Source of the DNA: Cutibacterium porci
GTDB taxonomy: Bacteria > Actinomycetota > Actinomycetes > Propionibacteriales > Propionibacteriaceae
NCBI RefSeq assembly: GCF_009696315.1
Contig: NZ_VUMG01000004.1
Location: 62,001 to 126,000 of the forward strand
DNA: 64,000 nucleotides
Direction: 5' to 3'
The notes below the pieces were generated by a model that saw only the letters and a program-made list of their open reading frames with translations, did no database searches and was not told where the DNA came from. Each line of letters opens with the position of its first letter. Position 1 is the first letter of the stretch. Below, in pieces: positions 17,166 to 26,833 of this stretch. The position numbers were made by a program, and so were the translations under genes.

Positions 17166-18541
17166 CCATGAGTGACAAGATAATCGCCGCAGCCGTCGCG
17201 GATGCCGGGGACACCGACGTCGTCGAAACAGGACGGGGAGTCCTCAACCGTGCCGGAAGCGTCCTTGCCGAGCACATGTGCCGCGCCAGGAACCACAACC
17301 TGCCCGCCCTTGTCATCGCCGACGAACGCACCTGGGCAGTGGCAGGCAAAGCTGTCGACGCGGGCCTACACTCGGCCGGAGTAGCGACTTGCGACCCGCT
17401 GGTTTTCCCTGCCGAGCCTTGCCTGTACGCCTCCTTGGACAACGCCCACATCATCGTCGACCGACTGCGCGCCCTGGACGCCGAGACTGGTTCAACAATC
17501 GTTCCGGTCGCGGTCGGGTCGGGAACCATCAACGACTTGACAAAGTTGGCCGCCAAGGACTTAGGACGGCGTTACGCCGTCGTCGGAACTGCAGCCTCGA
17601 TGGACGGTTACACGGGAGCCGGGGCACCCATCAGCGACAATGGGGTCAAAGTGACAGTGCATTGCGTAGCACCGCAAGTTGTCATATTCGATTTGGACAT
17701 CGCTGCTGCCGCACCGCAAACCATGACAGCATCCGGATATGGCGACTTAGCAGCCAAGATTCCCGGTGGTGCAGACTGGATCATCGCTGACGCCGCCGGG
17801 GTGGAGCCACTCGACCAGCATGTGTGGACCCTCGTCCAAAGCGGCGTCCGGGACGCCCTATCATGTCCCGACGACCTGCGTCGCGGCGATCCGGAAGCAT
17901 TCTCCGGGCTCGTGGAAGGTCTCATCCTGTCAGGCCTGGCAATGCAGGTTTATAACGGCACTCGTCCAGCATCCGGGGCCGAACACTACTTCAGCCACAT
18001 CTGGGAGCTGGCCCACGTAGGCGCCGACCGCAACCCACCACTGTCCCACGGGCACAAGGTCGCCATCGGGACCCTCGCCATGCTCGCCTTCTACGAGAAG
18101 TTCCTCGACCGAGACCTCTCCAGGCTCGACATCGACGCGGCAGTCGCAGCATGGCCCGACTGGCGGACGGTGGAGTCCGACATCCGCTCAACCTTTGAGG
18201 GTGCGCTGGCCGACCACGCCGTCAAGGAGACAAAGGTCAAATACGTTGACGCCGACGGGCTGCGAGCCCGTCTCAACCGGGTCGTTGACCGATGGCACGA
18301 GACCCGAGCAGTCCTTGATAAACAGCTAGTGAGGGCCCGCGTGTTCGCCGACCAGCTCCGTCGGGCCGGGGCCCCGTCCCGTCCCGAGGACATTGGACTG
18401 ACCGCCGCCGACGTGCGGGCAACCTTCCCCAAGGCTATGTACTACCGCTCCCGCTACACCGTCCTGGACCTGGCACGTGAAGCGGGGTGGTACGAGGAAC
18501 TCGTCGAGGAGGTGTTCGCCCCGGACGGACTGTGGACCTAA
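17162..18541 (+). CDS. sn-glycerol-1-phosphate dehydrogenase-like (AraM/EgsA) enzyme
   Basis: A roughly 457-459-residue NAD(P)-dependent enzyme of the iron/zinc alcohol dehydrogenase superfamily. It shows the G1P dehydrogenase pattern: VAVGSGTINDLTKLAAK (dinucleotide loop), VVGTAASMDGYTGAGAPI, TASGYGDLAAKIPGGADW (metal Asp), GAEHYFSHIWELAH (metal His) and SHGHKVAIGTLAML (metal His). Either TTG 17162, overlapping the HPr stop, or ATG 17168 is the start. In a PTS polyol operon one expects sorbitol-6-phosphate dehydrogenase; this enzyme likely takes that place and oxidises a polyol phosphate. A role in G1P lipid or teichoic acid synthesis is the alternative. Confidence 0.85.
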   Translation: MTMSDKIIAAAVADAGDTDVVETGRGVLNRAGSVLAEHMCRARNHNLPALVIADERTWAVAGKAVDAGLHSAGVATCDPLVFPAEPCLYASLDNAHIIVDRLRALDAETGSTIVPVAVGSGTINDLTKLAAKDLGRRYAVVGTAASMDGYTGAGAPISDNGVKVTVHCVAPQVVIFDLDIAAAAPQTMTASGYGDLAAKIPGGADWIIADAAGVEPLDQHVWTLVQSGVRDALSCPDDLRRGDPEAFSGLVEGLILSGLAMQVYNGTRPASGAEHYFSHIWELAHVGADRNPPLSHGHKVAIGTLAMLAFYEKFLDRDLSRLDIDAAVAAWPDWRTVESDIRSTFEGALADHAVKETKVKYVDADGLRARLNRVVDRWHETRAVLDKQLVRARVFADQLRRAGAPSRPEDIGLTAADVRATFPKAMYYRSRYTVLDLAREAGWYEELVEEVFAPDGLWT

Positions 18542-18604
18542 TTGCTCCGGCACAACGCTGACCTCGGACTCATGTCCGGGGCCACGCCATGTCGTCAGGA
18601 GTTA

Positions 18605-19036
18605 TCACTCCTCCTCGTCGCTATGACGGTAGGGATCAGCCTCACCGGCAGGCATGGCCCCTTCAGAGCGGCGCGCTATCTCGGCATCAGAGGCAGCAGC
18701 CCGGGCCAACGCGTCCTCAATGGACTTGGCAGTCTCAGGAGTGGCATCACGCACGAAGGTCAGGGTCGGGGCATAGCGCAGACCGAGCCGCTTGCCGACG
18801 GTGGAGCGCAGTAGTCCCTTGGCCGATTTCAACGCAGCTGCGGTCGAGGCAATCTGCTGGTCAGTGCCCATGGCCGTCCAGAACAGAGTGGCTTCACGCG
18901 AGTCGCCGGTCAGACGCACGTCGGTAATCGTCACGAACCCTAACCGGGGATCTTTGACGCGGCGCTCGAGGGTTTCGGCAACGACAACCCTGATCTGGTC
19001 GGCCAGTTTGGCGACCCGGGGATTGGGTGGCTTCAT
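18605..19036 (-). CDS. rbfA: 30S ribosome-binding factor A
   Basis: A 143-residue assembly factor that binds 16S rRNA helix 1 in late 30S maturation and cold adaptation. It shows the family pattern [36 protein letters not shown] and ATLFWTAMG, with a KH-like core and an acidic tail. It ends 63 bases from the convergent polyol operon. Its usual partners infB and truB are both displaced by inserted cassettes on either side. Confidence 0.95.
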   Translation of the reverse strand: MKPPNPRVAKLADQIRVVVAETLERRVKDPRLGFVTITDVRLTGDSREATLFWTAMGTDQQIASTAAALKSAKGLLRSTVGKRLGLRYAPTLTFVRDATPETAKSIEDALARAAASDAEIARRSEGAMPAGEADPYRHSDEEE

Positions 19037-19116
19037 GATCTCTCCTCGCCATTCGTGTCCTGAACCGGGTCCCTATCTTTCCACACCAGACACACCAACG
19101 CACACGACAGCGAGTC

Positions 19117-19728
19117 TCAACGCGATGGCCCAGGCGTGTGCCATTGCAGCACTACTCCGACGACGACCAATACAGCTGCCATAGCGAGACTCAACACGTC
19201 AAAGGGGCTCTGGTTCAGCAGCGCCCACCAGTAGGGAGTCGCCGCGGAATCCTTGGTACCCAGGATCCAGCACGACAGGACGAAGATGGTTCCCGGCAGC
19301 CACGCCCAGGCCACCGACAGTACGACGCTGGCGACCATCGCCAGTCCCACCAGCAGGACATGGTTGCGCGCAAACCACAGCACCCACCACTGAGAAATGG
19401 GTTGGTCACCGTTGAATAGGACGGCCCATGCCACTGGCCACACCAGAACGATGACGGCCCACACCACCCTCATGGTGCGAATGGGACGGTCGGGGAAGGC
19501 CTGCTCCCGTTGTGGGTCCGGGGAGGAGAACAATACGGAGGCGAGGATGCCACTCAGGCTCGAAGGCCCCAGCCCCACATCAACCGACCTGCTGCCGGCA
19601 AACGGGACGGTGACGAGGTCGCCGCCAAGGTGATGGGCACAGACCATTCCCACCGTCAGATAGGCCACTACGGCCACCAGACCGCGACTGCGCAGGAACC
19701 ATCCGAAGCAGGAGAGCCGACCCGTCAT
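19117..19728 (-). CDS. Integral membrane protein of an ABC cassette
   Basis: A 203-residue protein with about five hydrophobic segments (for example VVAVVAYLTVGMVCAHHL, VVWAVIVLVWPVAWAVLF and LLVGLAMVASVVLSVAWAWL). No family is recognised. ATG 19728 overlaps the TGA of the upstream membrane gene (ATGA), so it belongs to the same three-gene operon and is likely the second permease half of the exporter. Confidence 0.7.
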   Translation of the reverse strand: MTGRLSCFGWFLRSRGLVAVVAYLTVGMVCAHHLGGDLVTVPFAGSRSVDVGLGPSSLSGILASVLFSSPDPQREQAFPDRPIRTMRVVWAVIVLVWPVAWAVLFNGDQPISQWWVLWFARNHVLLVGLAMVASVVLSVAWAWLPGTIFVLSCWILGTKDSAATPYWWALLNQSPFDVLSLAMAAVLVVVGVVLQWHTPGPSR

Positions 19729-20897
19729 GGACAAGCCCTCACTTGTGCCACCATGGATCGCAGCGAGTCCGGGGCGAGGGGTTGACCGTCCATGACCGAC
19801 ACCAGTGCGTCGTCAAGGATTTCGACCGTCCCGTCACACTGTGAGGACGTGGAATCCTCGACTCCCAACAGGTTGTCACCCAGCAGGGGTGCGTTGAGAT
19901 CCCCGGCCCATTCTCTCGCTGTGGAGGAGGTCGACACGTGCGTTCGCACCGGCAGGTAACCGGCCTTCCCTGGCCCTCCCTCGGGGGCGTAGACAATGCG
20001 TCTCTGGACCCCGCTGGCCATCAACAGGTCATCGACGCGGCCCATCGCCGTCGCGTACTCCTCCAGCCGCCAGGACAGGTCACCGGAGACGCATGCCATG
20101 GATCCGCGCTTGCCGACCTCACGACACCGCCAATCATCCGTGGATTCCCACACCTCCTCCAACCGAATCGTCGCTGCGGCGTCAACGATGACCACTGCCA
20201 CCAGAATCGTCGCCGTGAGCCACCGCCACCAAGGCCCACCACCGGGTGTCGTGATCACGGCCACGAGCACCAAGGAGACGACGATGACGGCACAATCGAG
20301 TCCAGCCCACAACGCGATGGCGTGCCAGGTGAGATGCGAAGGGGCACCGTCGATGGCCGCAGGACCAGACCATCCGATGAGCAGGTCATAGGCCTCAGGA
20401 ACGGCCCCCGCCACCAAGTAGACCGCGATGGCAGCGACAGCGGCGAGCAGATAGGAACCAGCCGCCACTCCAAGGACGGCCCCCAGGGCCAGGAATGCCG
20501 TGGCGGCCATGGCGGTGAGGACCGAACCCATCACGAGTCGCGGATCAGCGTCACCGGAAGCCACCAATGCGAGGATTGCGGTCGTTACCCCCACAGCCAG
20601 GAGCAGAACGGCTCCGACACCCATCAACCAGGTGGTGACGATGGCGGCGGTGGCGCTGCGCGGCCAGGCTCGGGATGTACGCGTGACCCCGGCGCGGCGA
20701 AGACGGGCGCCGTACGCCACCCCGACTCCGCAGCACACTGGAGACAGGATGACCGTGTCCACCGAGACACTCCCCGTCGTCAAGGCGAAGGACTTCCACA
20801 CGCGGGGATACATGTGCATCAGGCCAACACTCGTGGCGACCCACAACACGGCAAGCCCCAGCCCAGACCAGACGGCCTGCCGAAGACAGGCTTTCAT
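19725..20897 (-). CDS. ABC-transporter-associated membrane protein with extracellular domain
   Basis: A 390-residue protein of unknown family. The first 250 residues hold about six hydrophobic segments (SGLGLAVLWVATSVGLMHMY, VGAVLLLAVGVTTAILALV, ATAFLALGAVLGVAAGSYLL, LLTATILVAV-like); the last 130 residues are soluble, with two nearby cysteines (DDWRCREVGKRGSMACV), and probably face outwards. The ATG overlaps the ATPase stop (ATGA). It most resembles the permease of a small drug or peptide exporter, but this is inferred from its neighbours. Confidence 0.65.
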   Translation of the reverse strand: MKACLRQAVWSGLGLAVLWVATSVGLMHMYPRVWKSFALTTGSVSVDTVILSPVCCGVGVAYGARLRRAGVTRTSRAWPRSATAAIVTTWLMGVGAVLLLAVGVTTAILALVASGDADPRLVMGSVLTAMAATAFLALGAVLGVAAGSYLLAAVAAIAVYLVAGAVPEAYDLLIGWSGPAAIDGAPSHLTWHAIALWAGLDCAVIVVSLVLVAVITTPGGGPWWRWLTATILVAVVIVDAAATIRLEEVWESTDDWRCREVGKRGSMACVSGDLSWRLEEYATAMGRVDDLLMASGVQRRIVYAPEGGPGKAGYLPVRTHVSTSSTAREWAGDLNAPLLGDNLLGVEDSTSSQCDGTVEILDDALVSVMDGQPLAPDSLRSMVAQVRACP

Positions 20898-21697
20898 CGG
20901 TCCCCCTCAAGGAGCTCGGATTCTGCGCGACCTTGCATCAGGTGCAGGTAGCCTTGCTCAGCCACTGACACGTGGTCCTGTGAATCAGATTCTCCTGCTG
21001 CAGCCATCAATTCGGGCAGCGTGCCGCTCCAGGTAATGTGTCCCCCATCGACCAGATGCACCTGGTCTGCGGACAAGGCGACGTCATCCATGAGATGGGT
21101 GGACAGCACGACGACCCGTGAGGCCGCCTGCTCGACGACGTGGCGGCGAAACGAGATCCGCTCCCCCGGATCCAGGCCCACGGTCGGCTCATCAAGAATG
21201 AGCACCTCGGGGTCGTGAACCAGTGCCGCCGCGAGGAAGACCCGACGCTTTTGACCGCCCGACAGAGTACCGATGGGCTGGTGGGCGAATTGACCGACGT
21301 TCAGATCGGACATGACGCCTTGGCACCTGTGCCTGACCTGCGTGGACGGTACTCGATACATGCGCGCACAGAAGGCGAGAAAGTCTTCGACCGGCCACGA
21401 CGGTGACCAGGTGCATTCCTGCGGAACGTACCCGATGTGGGCCCGGTACCCAGAGCCCTCCCATCGTCTCCTCACGGGTTGCCCGTCACGACGTAGCGTC
21501 CCGGCCCTCGGTCGTTTGATTCCGGTGAGCACAGCAAGCATCGTCGTCTTGCCCGCACCATTGGGGCCGACAAGGGCACTCACCCCCACCGGAAAGGTGG
21601 CCGATACCGGCCCCAGTTGCCAACCCGACCGGTATCGAACGACCACCTCGTCAAGTTCAATCGTGTCAGAACTCACCAATTCAATCCCTCGCTGCAC
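20894..21697 (-). CDS. ABC transporter ATP-binding protein
   Basis: A 267-residue ATPase with Walker A (VGPNGAGKTTMLAVLTG), Q-loop (IGYVPQECTW), signature (GTLSGGQKRRVFLAAALVHD), Walker B (VLILDEPTVGLDPGE) and H-loop (VVVLSTHLMDDVALSAD). It looks like the CcmA/NatA-type exporters that pair with membrane subunits lacking a solute receptor. GTG 21697 is given; GTG 21676, seven codons later, has GAGGG upstream and is equally possible. The gene overlaps the preceding small ORF by about 25 bases and heads the cassette inserted between infB and rbfA. Confidence 0.88.
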   Translation of the reverse strand: MQRGIELVSSDTIELDEVVVRYRSGWQLGPVSATFPVGVSALVGPNGAGKTTMLAVLTGIKRPRAGTLRRDGQPVRRRWEGSGYRAHIGYVPQECTWSPSWPVEDFLAFCARMYRVPSTQVRHRCQGVMSDLNVGQFAHQPIGTLSGGQKRRVFLAAALVHDPEVLILDEPTVGLDPGERISFRRHVVEQAASRVVVLSTHLMDDVALSADQVHLVDGGHITWSGTLPELMAAAGESDSQDHVSVAEQGYLHLMQGRAESELLEGDR

Positions 21698-22014
21698 TTA
21701 TCATGTCGAGCCACTAGGCCGATACAAATCTTAGAAGAACGTTGCCAACCGCCTCTTTGATTACGACCAATTTGATTACGACCAACGCGGATCTTGGCGT
21801 CAGCATCCCATCTGTACGCCTTTCCACCAACCAAACGCCCAGTGCTGCCTGATGCCCCGGTTCTTAAGACTTTCGGTATACAGTTTCCACCCGGCGTGGG
21901 CTGACAGGTATAATAAAGAACGGAAGCGTCGATCTTGCCGTAACCGCCCCTGTCAGTTTTCTTGTGACCCGCGACAGTGAAAATGTAATTAGCCTGAGGA
22001 ATGCCAGACACCAT
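21673..22014 (-). CDS. Small unrecognised protein upstream of the ABC cassette
   Basis: An open frame for 113 residues beginning MVSGIPQANYIFTVAG and ending RHDKCSEGLNW. It has several cysteines (YYTCQPTPGGNCIP, KICIG, DKCSEG) and a basic character. No ribosome binding site and no signal peptide are visible, and the frame is open for about 25 codons before the ATG without a usable start, so it may be 5'-truncated. It overlaps the ATPase gene and runs the same way. The tail (WDADAKIRVGRNQ) vaguely recalls lactococcin 972-like peptides, whose genes also sit next to ABC exporters, but the match is weak. Confidence 0.4.
   Translation of the reverse strand: MVSGIPQANYIFTVAGHKKTDRGGYGKIDASVLYYTCQPTPGGNCIPKVLRTGASGSTGRLVGGKAYRWDADAKIRVGRNQIGRNQRGGWQRSSKICIGLVARHDKCSEGLNW
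21756..21785. repeat. 15-base perfect tandem duplication inside the small ORF
   Basis: TTTGATTACGACCAA occurs twice head to tail (21756-21770 and 21771-21785). In the small ORF it doubles the residues IGRNQ (reading VGRNQIGRNQ) and keeps frame. Confidence 0.9.
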
Positions 22015-22320
22015 CTGATGACATGTAGGCTTTCTTATGTCCTTGGGTTTTTCCTTATGCTTTCGCCGATCCTCCTGTGACAGAAAGACTCCTCCACGAT
22101 GTCACAGGAGTAGCTCAGATAGTATCAGCAAGTCCCGGCGCAGCAGAACACAAGCCAAAGACAGACTCGGCAAATGCTAGCGTAACTACAATGCCTTCTT
22201 ATATATTCGTCAGCCATCTTTCCAGTACATCGCGCAACGGGGCAACACCGCCCTATTGCTACCGAATTGTGAATGACAATATCCTTCGGGTCGCAATGGG
22301 TCAAATCGGCGGCAAAACAC
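22015..22320. other. Intergenic region between the small ORF and infB
   Basis: About 300 bases of lower GC than the flanking genes with no supported gene on either strand. It should hold the promoter of the minus-strand small ORF and ABC cassette. A GGAGG at about 22075 on the minus strand has no start codon at a useful distance. Confidence 0.4.
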
Positions 22321-22358
22321 GAACGGGGCGACCACGCTTCCACGTGGACGCCCCGTTC
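22321..22358 (-). terminator. Terminator after infB
   Basis: Perfect 10-base stem GAACGGGGCG / CGCCCCGTTC with an 18-base spacer that itself contains CCACG/CGTGG, placed 17 bases after the infB stop codon. It separates infB from the ABC cassette. Confidence 0.8.
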
Positions 22359-22374
22359 AGGACAGTGACCAAGC

Positions 22375-25275
22375 TCAGTCGCGAGGCTTCTCCACCATCT
22401 CGTAGCACTGGACCTCGTCGCCGACACGGATGTCGGAGTAGTTGGTCAGGGTCAGACCACACTCGTAACCCTCACGCACCTCGGTGACGGCATCCTTCTC
22501 GCGCTGCAGCGTGTTGATCTCGGTCTCCTGGATCACCACGCCGTCGCGGACGAGACGGGCCTTGGCATGGCGACGGATGGTGCCGTCGGTAATCATGCAG
22601 CCCGCGATCGTTCCAACCTTCGAGGAGCGGAAGATCTGGCGAATCTCTGCGGTGCCCATGGCCTTCTCCTCGTAGATCGGCTTGAGCATGCCTCGCAGCG
22701 CGGACTCGATCTCGTCGATGGCGTCGTAGATGACCGAGTAGTAGCGGATATCGACATTCTCCTCGTCGGCCATGCGCTGGGCATGGGCGGTCGGGCGAAC
22801 GTTGAAGCCCACGATGACGGCGTTGGACGCGGCAGCCAGCGAGACGTTGGTCTCGGTAATGGCACCGACGCCGCGGTCAATAACGCGCAGGTCGACTTCG
22901 TCGCCCACGTCGATCTTGGCCAGAGCATCTTCGAGTGCCTCAACCGAACCGGCACCGTCACCCTTAAGGATGAGCAGCAGTTCCTCAGTCTCACCCTTCT
23001 CCAACTGCTCAAACAACTGGTCGAGTGTCTTGCGACGCGACGACTTGGCTTGTTGGGCGGCACGCATGCGGGCCTCACGCTTTTCAGCGATCTGGCGAGC
23101 CTTGCGATCGTCGTCAACAACCAGGAAGTTGTCGCCAGCGCCGGGTACCGAGGTCAGTCCGAGAACCTGCACTGGGGTAGCCGGAGCAGCCTCATCAACG
23201 TTCTCACCCTGATCATTAATCATGGCACGCACGCGTCCATAAGAGGACCCGGCGACAATGGAGTCGCCGATGTGCAGGGTGCCACGTTGGATCAGGGCGG
23301 TAGCCACTGGGCCACGCCCCTTGTCGAGGTGAGCCTCAATGGCAACACCTTGAGCCGCCATCTCGGGATTGGCACGAAGATCAAGGGCCGCGTCAGCAGT
23401 TAGCACGATCGCTTCGAGAAGATCGTCAAGACCTTCACGAGTGCGAGCAGAGACATTGACGAACATCGTGTCGCCGCCGTACTCCTCCGGCACCAAGCCA
23501 TACTCGGTGAGCTGCCCACGAACCTTATCCGGGTCAGATTCCGGCTTATCAATCTTGTTGACGGCCACCACGATCGGCACATCAGCGGCTTTCGCGTGGT
23601 TCAAGGCCTCAACGGTCTGAGGCATCACGCCGTCATCAGCAGCCACAACCAGCACCGCGATATCGGTGGACTGGGCACCACGGGCACGCATAGCCGTGAA
23701 CGCCTCATGACCAGGAGTATCGATGAAGGTGATAGCGCGTTCAACGTCATCAACCTCAGTCTGAACCTGGTAGGCACCGATGGCCTGGGTAATGCCACCG
23801 GCTTCGCCTTCCACCACGTGAGTATGGCGCAGGGCGTCCAACAACTTCGTCTTGCCATGGTCAACGTGACCCATAACGGTGACAACCGGAGGACGCGCAA
23901 CGAGGTCAGACTCGTCGCCCTCATCCTCACCGAACTCCAGATCGAACGACTCGAGCAGCTCGCGATCCTCATCCTCTGGGGACACAACCTGAATCTGGTA
24001 GTTGAGTTCACCGCCAAGGATTTCTAAGGTGTCGTCCGACACCGACTGGGTCGCCGTGACCATCTCGCCCAAATTGAACAACACCTGCACCAACTGTGCC
24101 GGCTCGGCATTAATCTTTTCAGCCAAATCAGTCAACGACGCGCCACGACGCAGTCGAACGGTTTCGCCATTGCCCTTGCGAACGCGCACACCGCCCACCA
24201 GCGGCGCCTGCATCTCATCAAACTCTTGCCTGCGCTGCTTACGAGACTTGCGACCTCGACGGCCACCACCACCGCGCCCGAAGGCACCCTGGGTGCCGCG
24301 ACCGCCGCGTCCGCCACGGCCACCGCCGATGGGACCGCGAGGCCCACCGCCGAAACCGCCTCCGAATCCGCCGCCACCACGGGATCCACCGCGACCACGT
24401 CCACCGCCACGTCCACCGCGACCAGTAGTCGCCTGGCCAATCTGTGAGGACTGGTGCTTCGGCATCATGGCCGGGTTCGGGCGCGGCATACCGGACCCAC
24501 CGCGAGATCCCTGGCTGCCGCCAGGACGCGGCATACGCTCGCCCTGACCAGAACGTGGGGCTCCAGCAGAACGCTGTCCGCCCTCAGAGCGATGACGACC
24601 TTGCCCCATTCCCTGACTGGAAGCGAATGGATTGTTCCCCGGACGTGGAGCGCCGGTACGGCGCCCGCCGCCTGGGCGCGGACCGGGACGAGCACCCGAC
24701 GGCAGCCCACCAGATCCACCCGGTCGCGGACCGGGACGAGCACCCGGCTTCGGAGCCTTTGATGATGCACCTGGCTTCGGCCTGGGAGTCGGCGCATGGG
24801 GCTTGGGAGCATTCTGACCCGGCTTAGGAGTCGGCTTGGGCTCCGGCTTCGATGCGGGGGGCTCCTGCTGCGCGGAGCCACTTGAAGACTTCATAAGGCC
24901 CGGACGCGGCGTCGCGCTCGTTCGCGCCGCTGAGCTGCGGCCAGGCTTCGGGCCGCCACTGGAACCGGGACGTGGACCAGGCACCGGTTTCGGCGTGGGC
25001 CCCGGTTTCGGGCCGGGAGTCGGCTTAGCCGATGTGGTCTCCTTGGAACTCTTTGTAGAAGACGGCTGCGGTTTACGAGCCGCAGGCTTGGCGGGTTTGG
25101 CGTCACCAGCCGGTTCAGCGGAACCGATCTGATCACGCAGTCGTCGCACAACTGGTGCCTCAATAGTTGAGGATGCTGAACGGACGAATTCGCCCATATC
25201 GTTGAGCTTCCCCAAAAGCTGCTTGCTTGACAGTCCGAGCTCTTTTGCGAGCTCATAGACGCGGACCTTGGCCAC
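22375..25275 (-). CDS. infB: Translation initiation factor IF-2
   Basis: A 966-residue GTPase that places initiator tRNA on the ribosome. It begins with the IF2 N-terminal helix-turn domain ([20 protein letters not shown]), then a very long linker (about 60-360) rich in Pro, Lys, Gly and Arg, first as PKPGP-type repeats, then as GGRGG-type repeats, followed by a second IF2N segment and the G domain ([44 protein letters not shown]). Beta-barrel domains and the fMet-tRNA-binding C2 domain complete it ([20 protein letters not shown]). The long basic linker is typical for actinobacteria. ylxR and nusA lie upstream as usual. Confidence 0.97.
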   Translation of the reverse strand: MAKVRVYELAKELGLSSKQLLGKLNDMGEFVRSASSTIEAPVVRRLRDQIGSAEPAGDAKPAKPAARKPQPSSTKSSKETTSAKPTPGPKPGPTPKPVPGPRPGSSGGPKPGRSSAARTSATPRPGLMKSSSGSAQQEPPASKPEPKPTPKPGQNAPKPHAPTPRPKPGASSKAPKPGARPGPRPGGSGGLPSGARPGPRPGGGRRTGAPRPGNNPFASSQGMGQGRHRSEGGQRSAGAPRSGQGERMPRPGGSQGSRGGSGMPRPNPAMMPKHQSSQIGQATTGRGGRGGGRGRGGSRGGGGFGGGFGGGPRGPIGGGRGGRGGRGTQGAFGRGGGGRRGRKSRKQRRQEFDEMQAPLVGGVRVRKGNGETVRLRRGASLTDLAEKINAEPAQLVQVLFNLGEMVTATQSVSDDTLEILGGELNYQIQVVSPEDEDRELLESFDLEFGEDEGDESDLVARPPVVTVMGHVDHGKTKLLDALRHTHVVEGEAGGITQAIGAYQVQTEVDDVERAITFIDTPGHEAFTAMRARGAQSTDIAVLVVAADDGVMPQTVEALNHAKAADVPIVVAVNKIDKPESDPDKVRGQLTEYGLVPEEYGGDTMFVNVSARTREGLDDLLEAIVLTADAALDLRANPEMAAQGVAIEAHLDKGRGPVATALIQRGTLHIGDSIVAGSSYGRVRAMINDQGENVDEAAPATPVQVLGLTSVPGAGDNFLVVDDDRKARQIAEKREARMRAAQQAKSSRRKTLDQLFEQLEKGETEELLLILKGDGAGSVEALEDALAKIDVGDEVDLRVIDRGVGAITETNVSLAAASNAVIVGFNVRPTAHAQRMADEENVDIRYYSVIYDAIDEIESALRGMLKPIYEEKAMGTAEIRQIFRSSKVGTIAGCMITDGTIRRHAKARLVRDGVVIQETEINTLQREKDAVTEVREGYECGLTLTNYSDIRVGDEVQCYEMVEKPRD

Positions 25276-25496
25276 TACTCTCCTTCGGGCCCGGCCGCGG
25301 TGGACCTGGGCCTAGTTGTTGTGAATCCTCATTGGTGCGAACTCATCGAGTGTTCATGAGCATCTGCCCACTTCCTATTCAGTCTCCTTGGACCGGACAG
25401 ACCGGCCCGCCAGAGAGACACGATTCGGTGAGGCCGCCGGACCTCCCGGCGGACATGCGGAACTAAGTTTACAGAAAATGACGTTTCGAGCCCAAT

Positions 25497-25745
25497 TCAC
25501 CGCCCTGGCAACTGCTCTTGGCAATCTGCACCCACCACCGCACGGGCACGGAAAGATCTTGCAAATCCATTGGCTACCGCGCGCTTCCAGCACTCATCGA
25601 CCCGATGAACATAGGCACCTCTGCCCTGAGCGTGCCCCGTTAAATCCGCCACCACAACTCCATCAATAAGCACATATCGCCTCATATTCGCTGAGTCATC
25701 GACGCGTCGGCACCCGACACACGTGCGCTGAGGTCCTGCTGTCAT
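25497..25745 (-). CDS. ylxR: YlxR family RNA-binding protein
   Basis: An 82-residue small basic protein of the DUF448/YlxR family with the motif QRTCVGCRRVDD near the N-terminus and GRGAYVHRVDECWKRAV in the middle. YlxR relatives bind RNA and have been linked to RNase P and transcription regulation. It sits in its usual place between nusA and infB. The 220 bases between it and infB (25276-25496) hold no gene. Confidence 0.92.
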   Translation of the reverse strand: MTAGPQRTCVGCRRVDDSANMRRYVLIDGVVVADLTGHAQGRGAYVHRVDECWKRAVANGFARSFRARAVVGADCQEQLPGR

Positions 25746-25860
25746 TCCTCCACCCTTAAGTCAGATTGACGCAGCCCGCCCGACGCCTCTACGCAGGTAC
25801 ACGTATGCGCAATAAATCCGTTGCAGGAACGTCGGGTCAACATGGCTATCGCAGGCCCGC

Positions 25861-26832
25861 TCAGCCTTGATTGTCTGGACGAATATCGATCCGCCATCCC
25901 GTGAGGCGAGCAGCTAGCCGAGCATTCTGTCCTTCGCGGCCAATAGCTAGCGACAGTTGGTAATCCGGCACAATCGCCCGAGCCGTCTTCGCCTTCGGAT
26001 CAATAACCGTCACTGACGACACCTTGGACGGGGACAAAGCTGCGCCTACGAATTGGGCCGGGTCCTCCGCCCAATCAATGATGTCGATTTTCTCCTCGCC
26101 CAACTCGTGCATCACAGCACGCACCCGCTGACCCATCGGGCCGATGCAAGCCCCCTTAGCGGACACATCAGGGTTATGGGAAACGACGGCGATCTTCGAG
26201 CGATGACCGGCTTCACGAGCTAGGGCCTTAATCTCGACGACCCCCTGCTCGATCTCAGGCACCTCCATTGCAAAAAGCTTGCGCACCAGGTTCGGGTGAG
26301 TGCGCGAAACGATGACCTGTGGGCCACGAGCCTCTTTACGAACGGCCACGACATACACGCGCAGACGCCGCCCGTGGGAGTAATTCTCGCCGGGGACCTG
26401 CTCAGCCGGCGGCATGATGCCCTCCAACGATCCCAGATCGATGCGCACGGTGCGAGTATCGCGGTACGACTGCTGGACAACACCAGTGATGACGTCACCC
26501 TCAACAGCGGCGAAGTGGCCATATTTCTGCTCATCCTCTGCTTCACGCAGCCGCTGAAAGATGACCTGGCGGGCAGTCGATGCGGCGACACGTCCGAAGT
26601 CCTCGGGGGTGCCGTCATACCAGCCGATGACCTCGCCTTCCTCATTCTTTTCCGGAAGCATAACCGCGACATTGCCTGTCTTGCGGTCCAGCTGGACCTT
26701 GGCCCCTTTAACCGGCGCCTCCGTCTTGTCGTATGCGTTAAGGAGGGCATCCTCAAGAGTCGTCACAAGATAGTCGAGCGGAATGTCCTTGTCCCGCTCG
26801 ATCATGCGCAACGTTGACAGGTCGATGTCCAT
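25861..26832 (-). CDS. nusA: Transcription termination/antitermination protein NusA
   Basis: A 323-residue RNA polymerase-associated factor. In order: the polymerase-binding N-terminal domain (1-125, MDIDLSTLRMIERDKDIPLD), an S1 domain (about 130-200, AVEGDVITGVVQQSYRDTRT), and two KH domains (GACIGPMGQRVRAVMHELGE and AIGREGQNARLAARLTGW). It stops right after KH2, as actinobacterial NusA usually does, lacking the C-terminal acidic repeats of E. coli. The ATG begins one base after the rimP stop, with GAGGAG in the end of rimP. Confidence 0.96.
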   Translation of the reverse strand: MDIDLSTLRMIERDKDIPLDYLVTTLEDALLNAYDKTEAPVKGAKVQLDRKTGNVAVMLPEKNEEGEVIGWYDGTPEDFGRVAASTARQVIFQRLREAEDEQKYGHFAAVEGDVITGVVQQSYRDTRTVRIDLGSLEGIMPPAEQVPGENYSHGRRLRVYVVAVRKEARGPQVIVSRTHPNLVRKLFAMEVPEIEQGVVEIKALAREAGHRSKIAVVSHNPDVSAKGACIGPMGQRVRAVMHELGEEKIDIIDWAEDPAQFVGAALSPSKVSSVTVIDPKAKTARAIVPDYQLSLAIGREGQNARLAARLTGWRIDIRPDNQG

Positions 26833-26833
26833 C

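Noticed and set aside
22567-23403. 278-codon open frame antisense to infB
   Set aside because: Falls wholly in the conserved IF-2 core, no ribosome binding site or homology.
24002-24547. Pro/Arg-rich open frame antisense to infB
   Set aside because: It is the reverse translation of the IF-2 glycine/arginine-rich linker.
23900-24900. Repetitive DNA in infB as a possible CRISPR or satellite
   Set aside because: Repeats are short, in frame and encode the PKPGP and GGRGG linker of IF-2.
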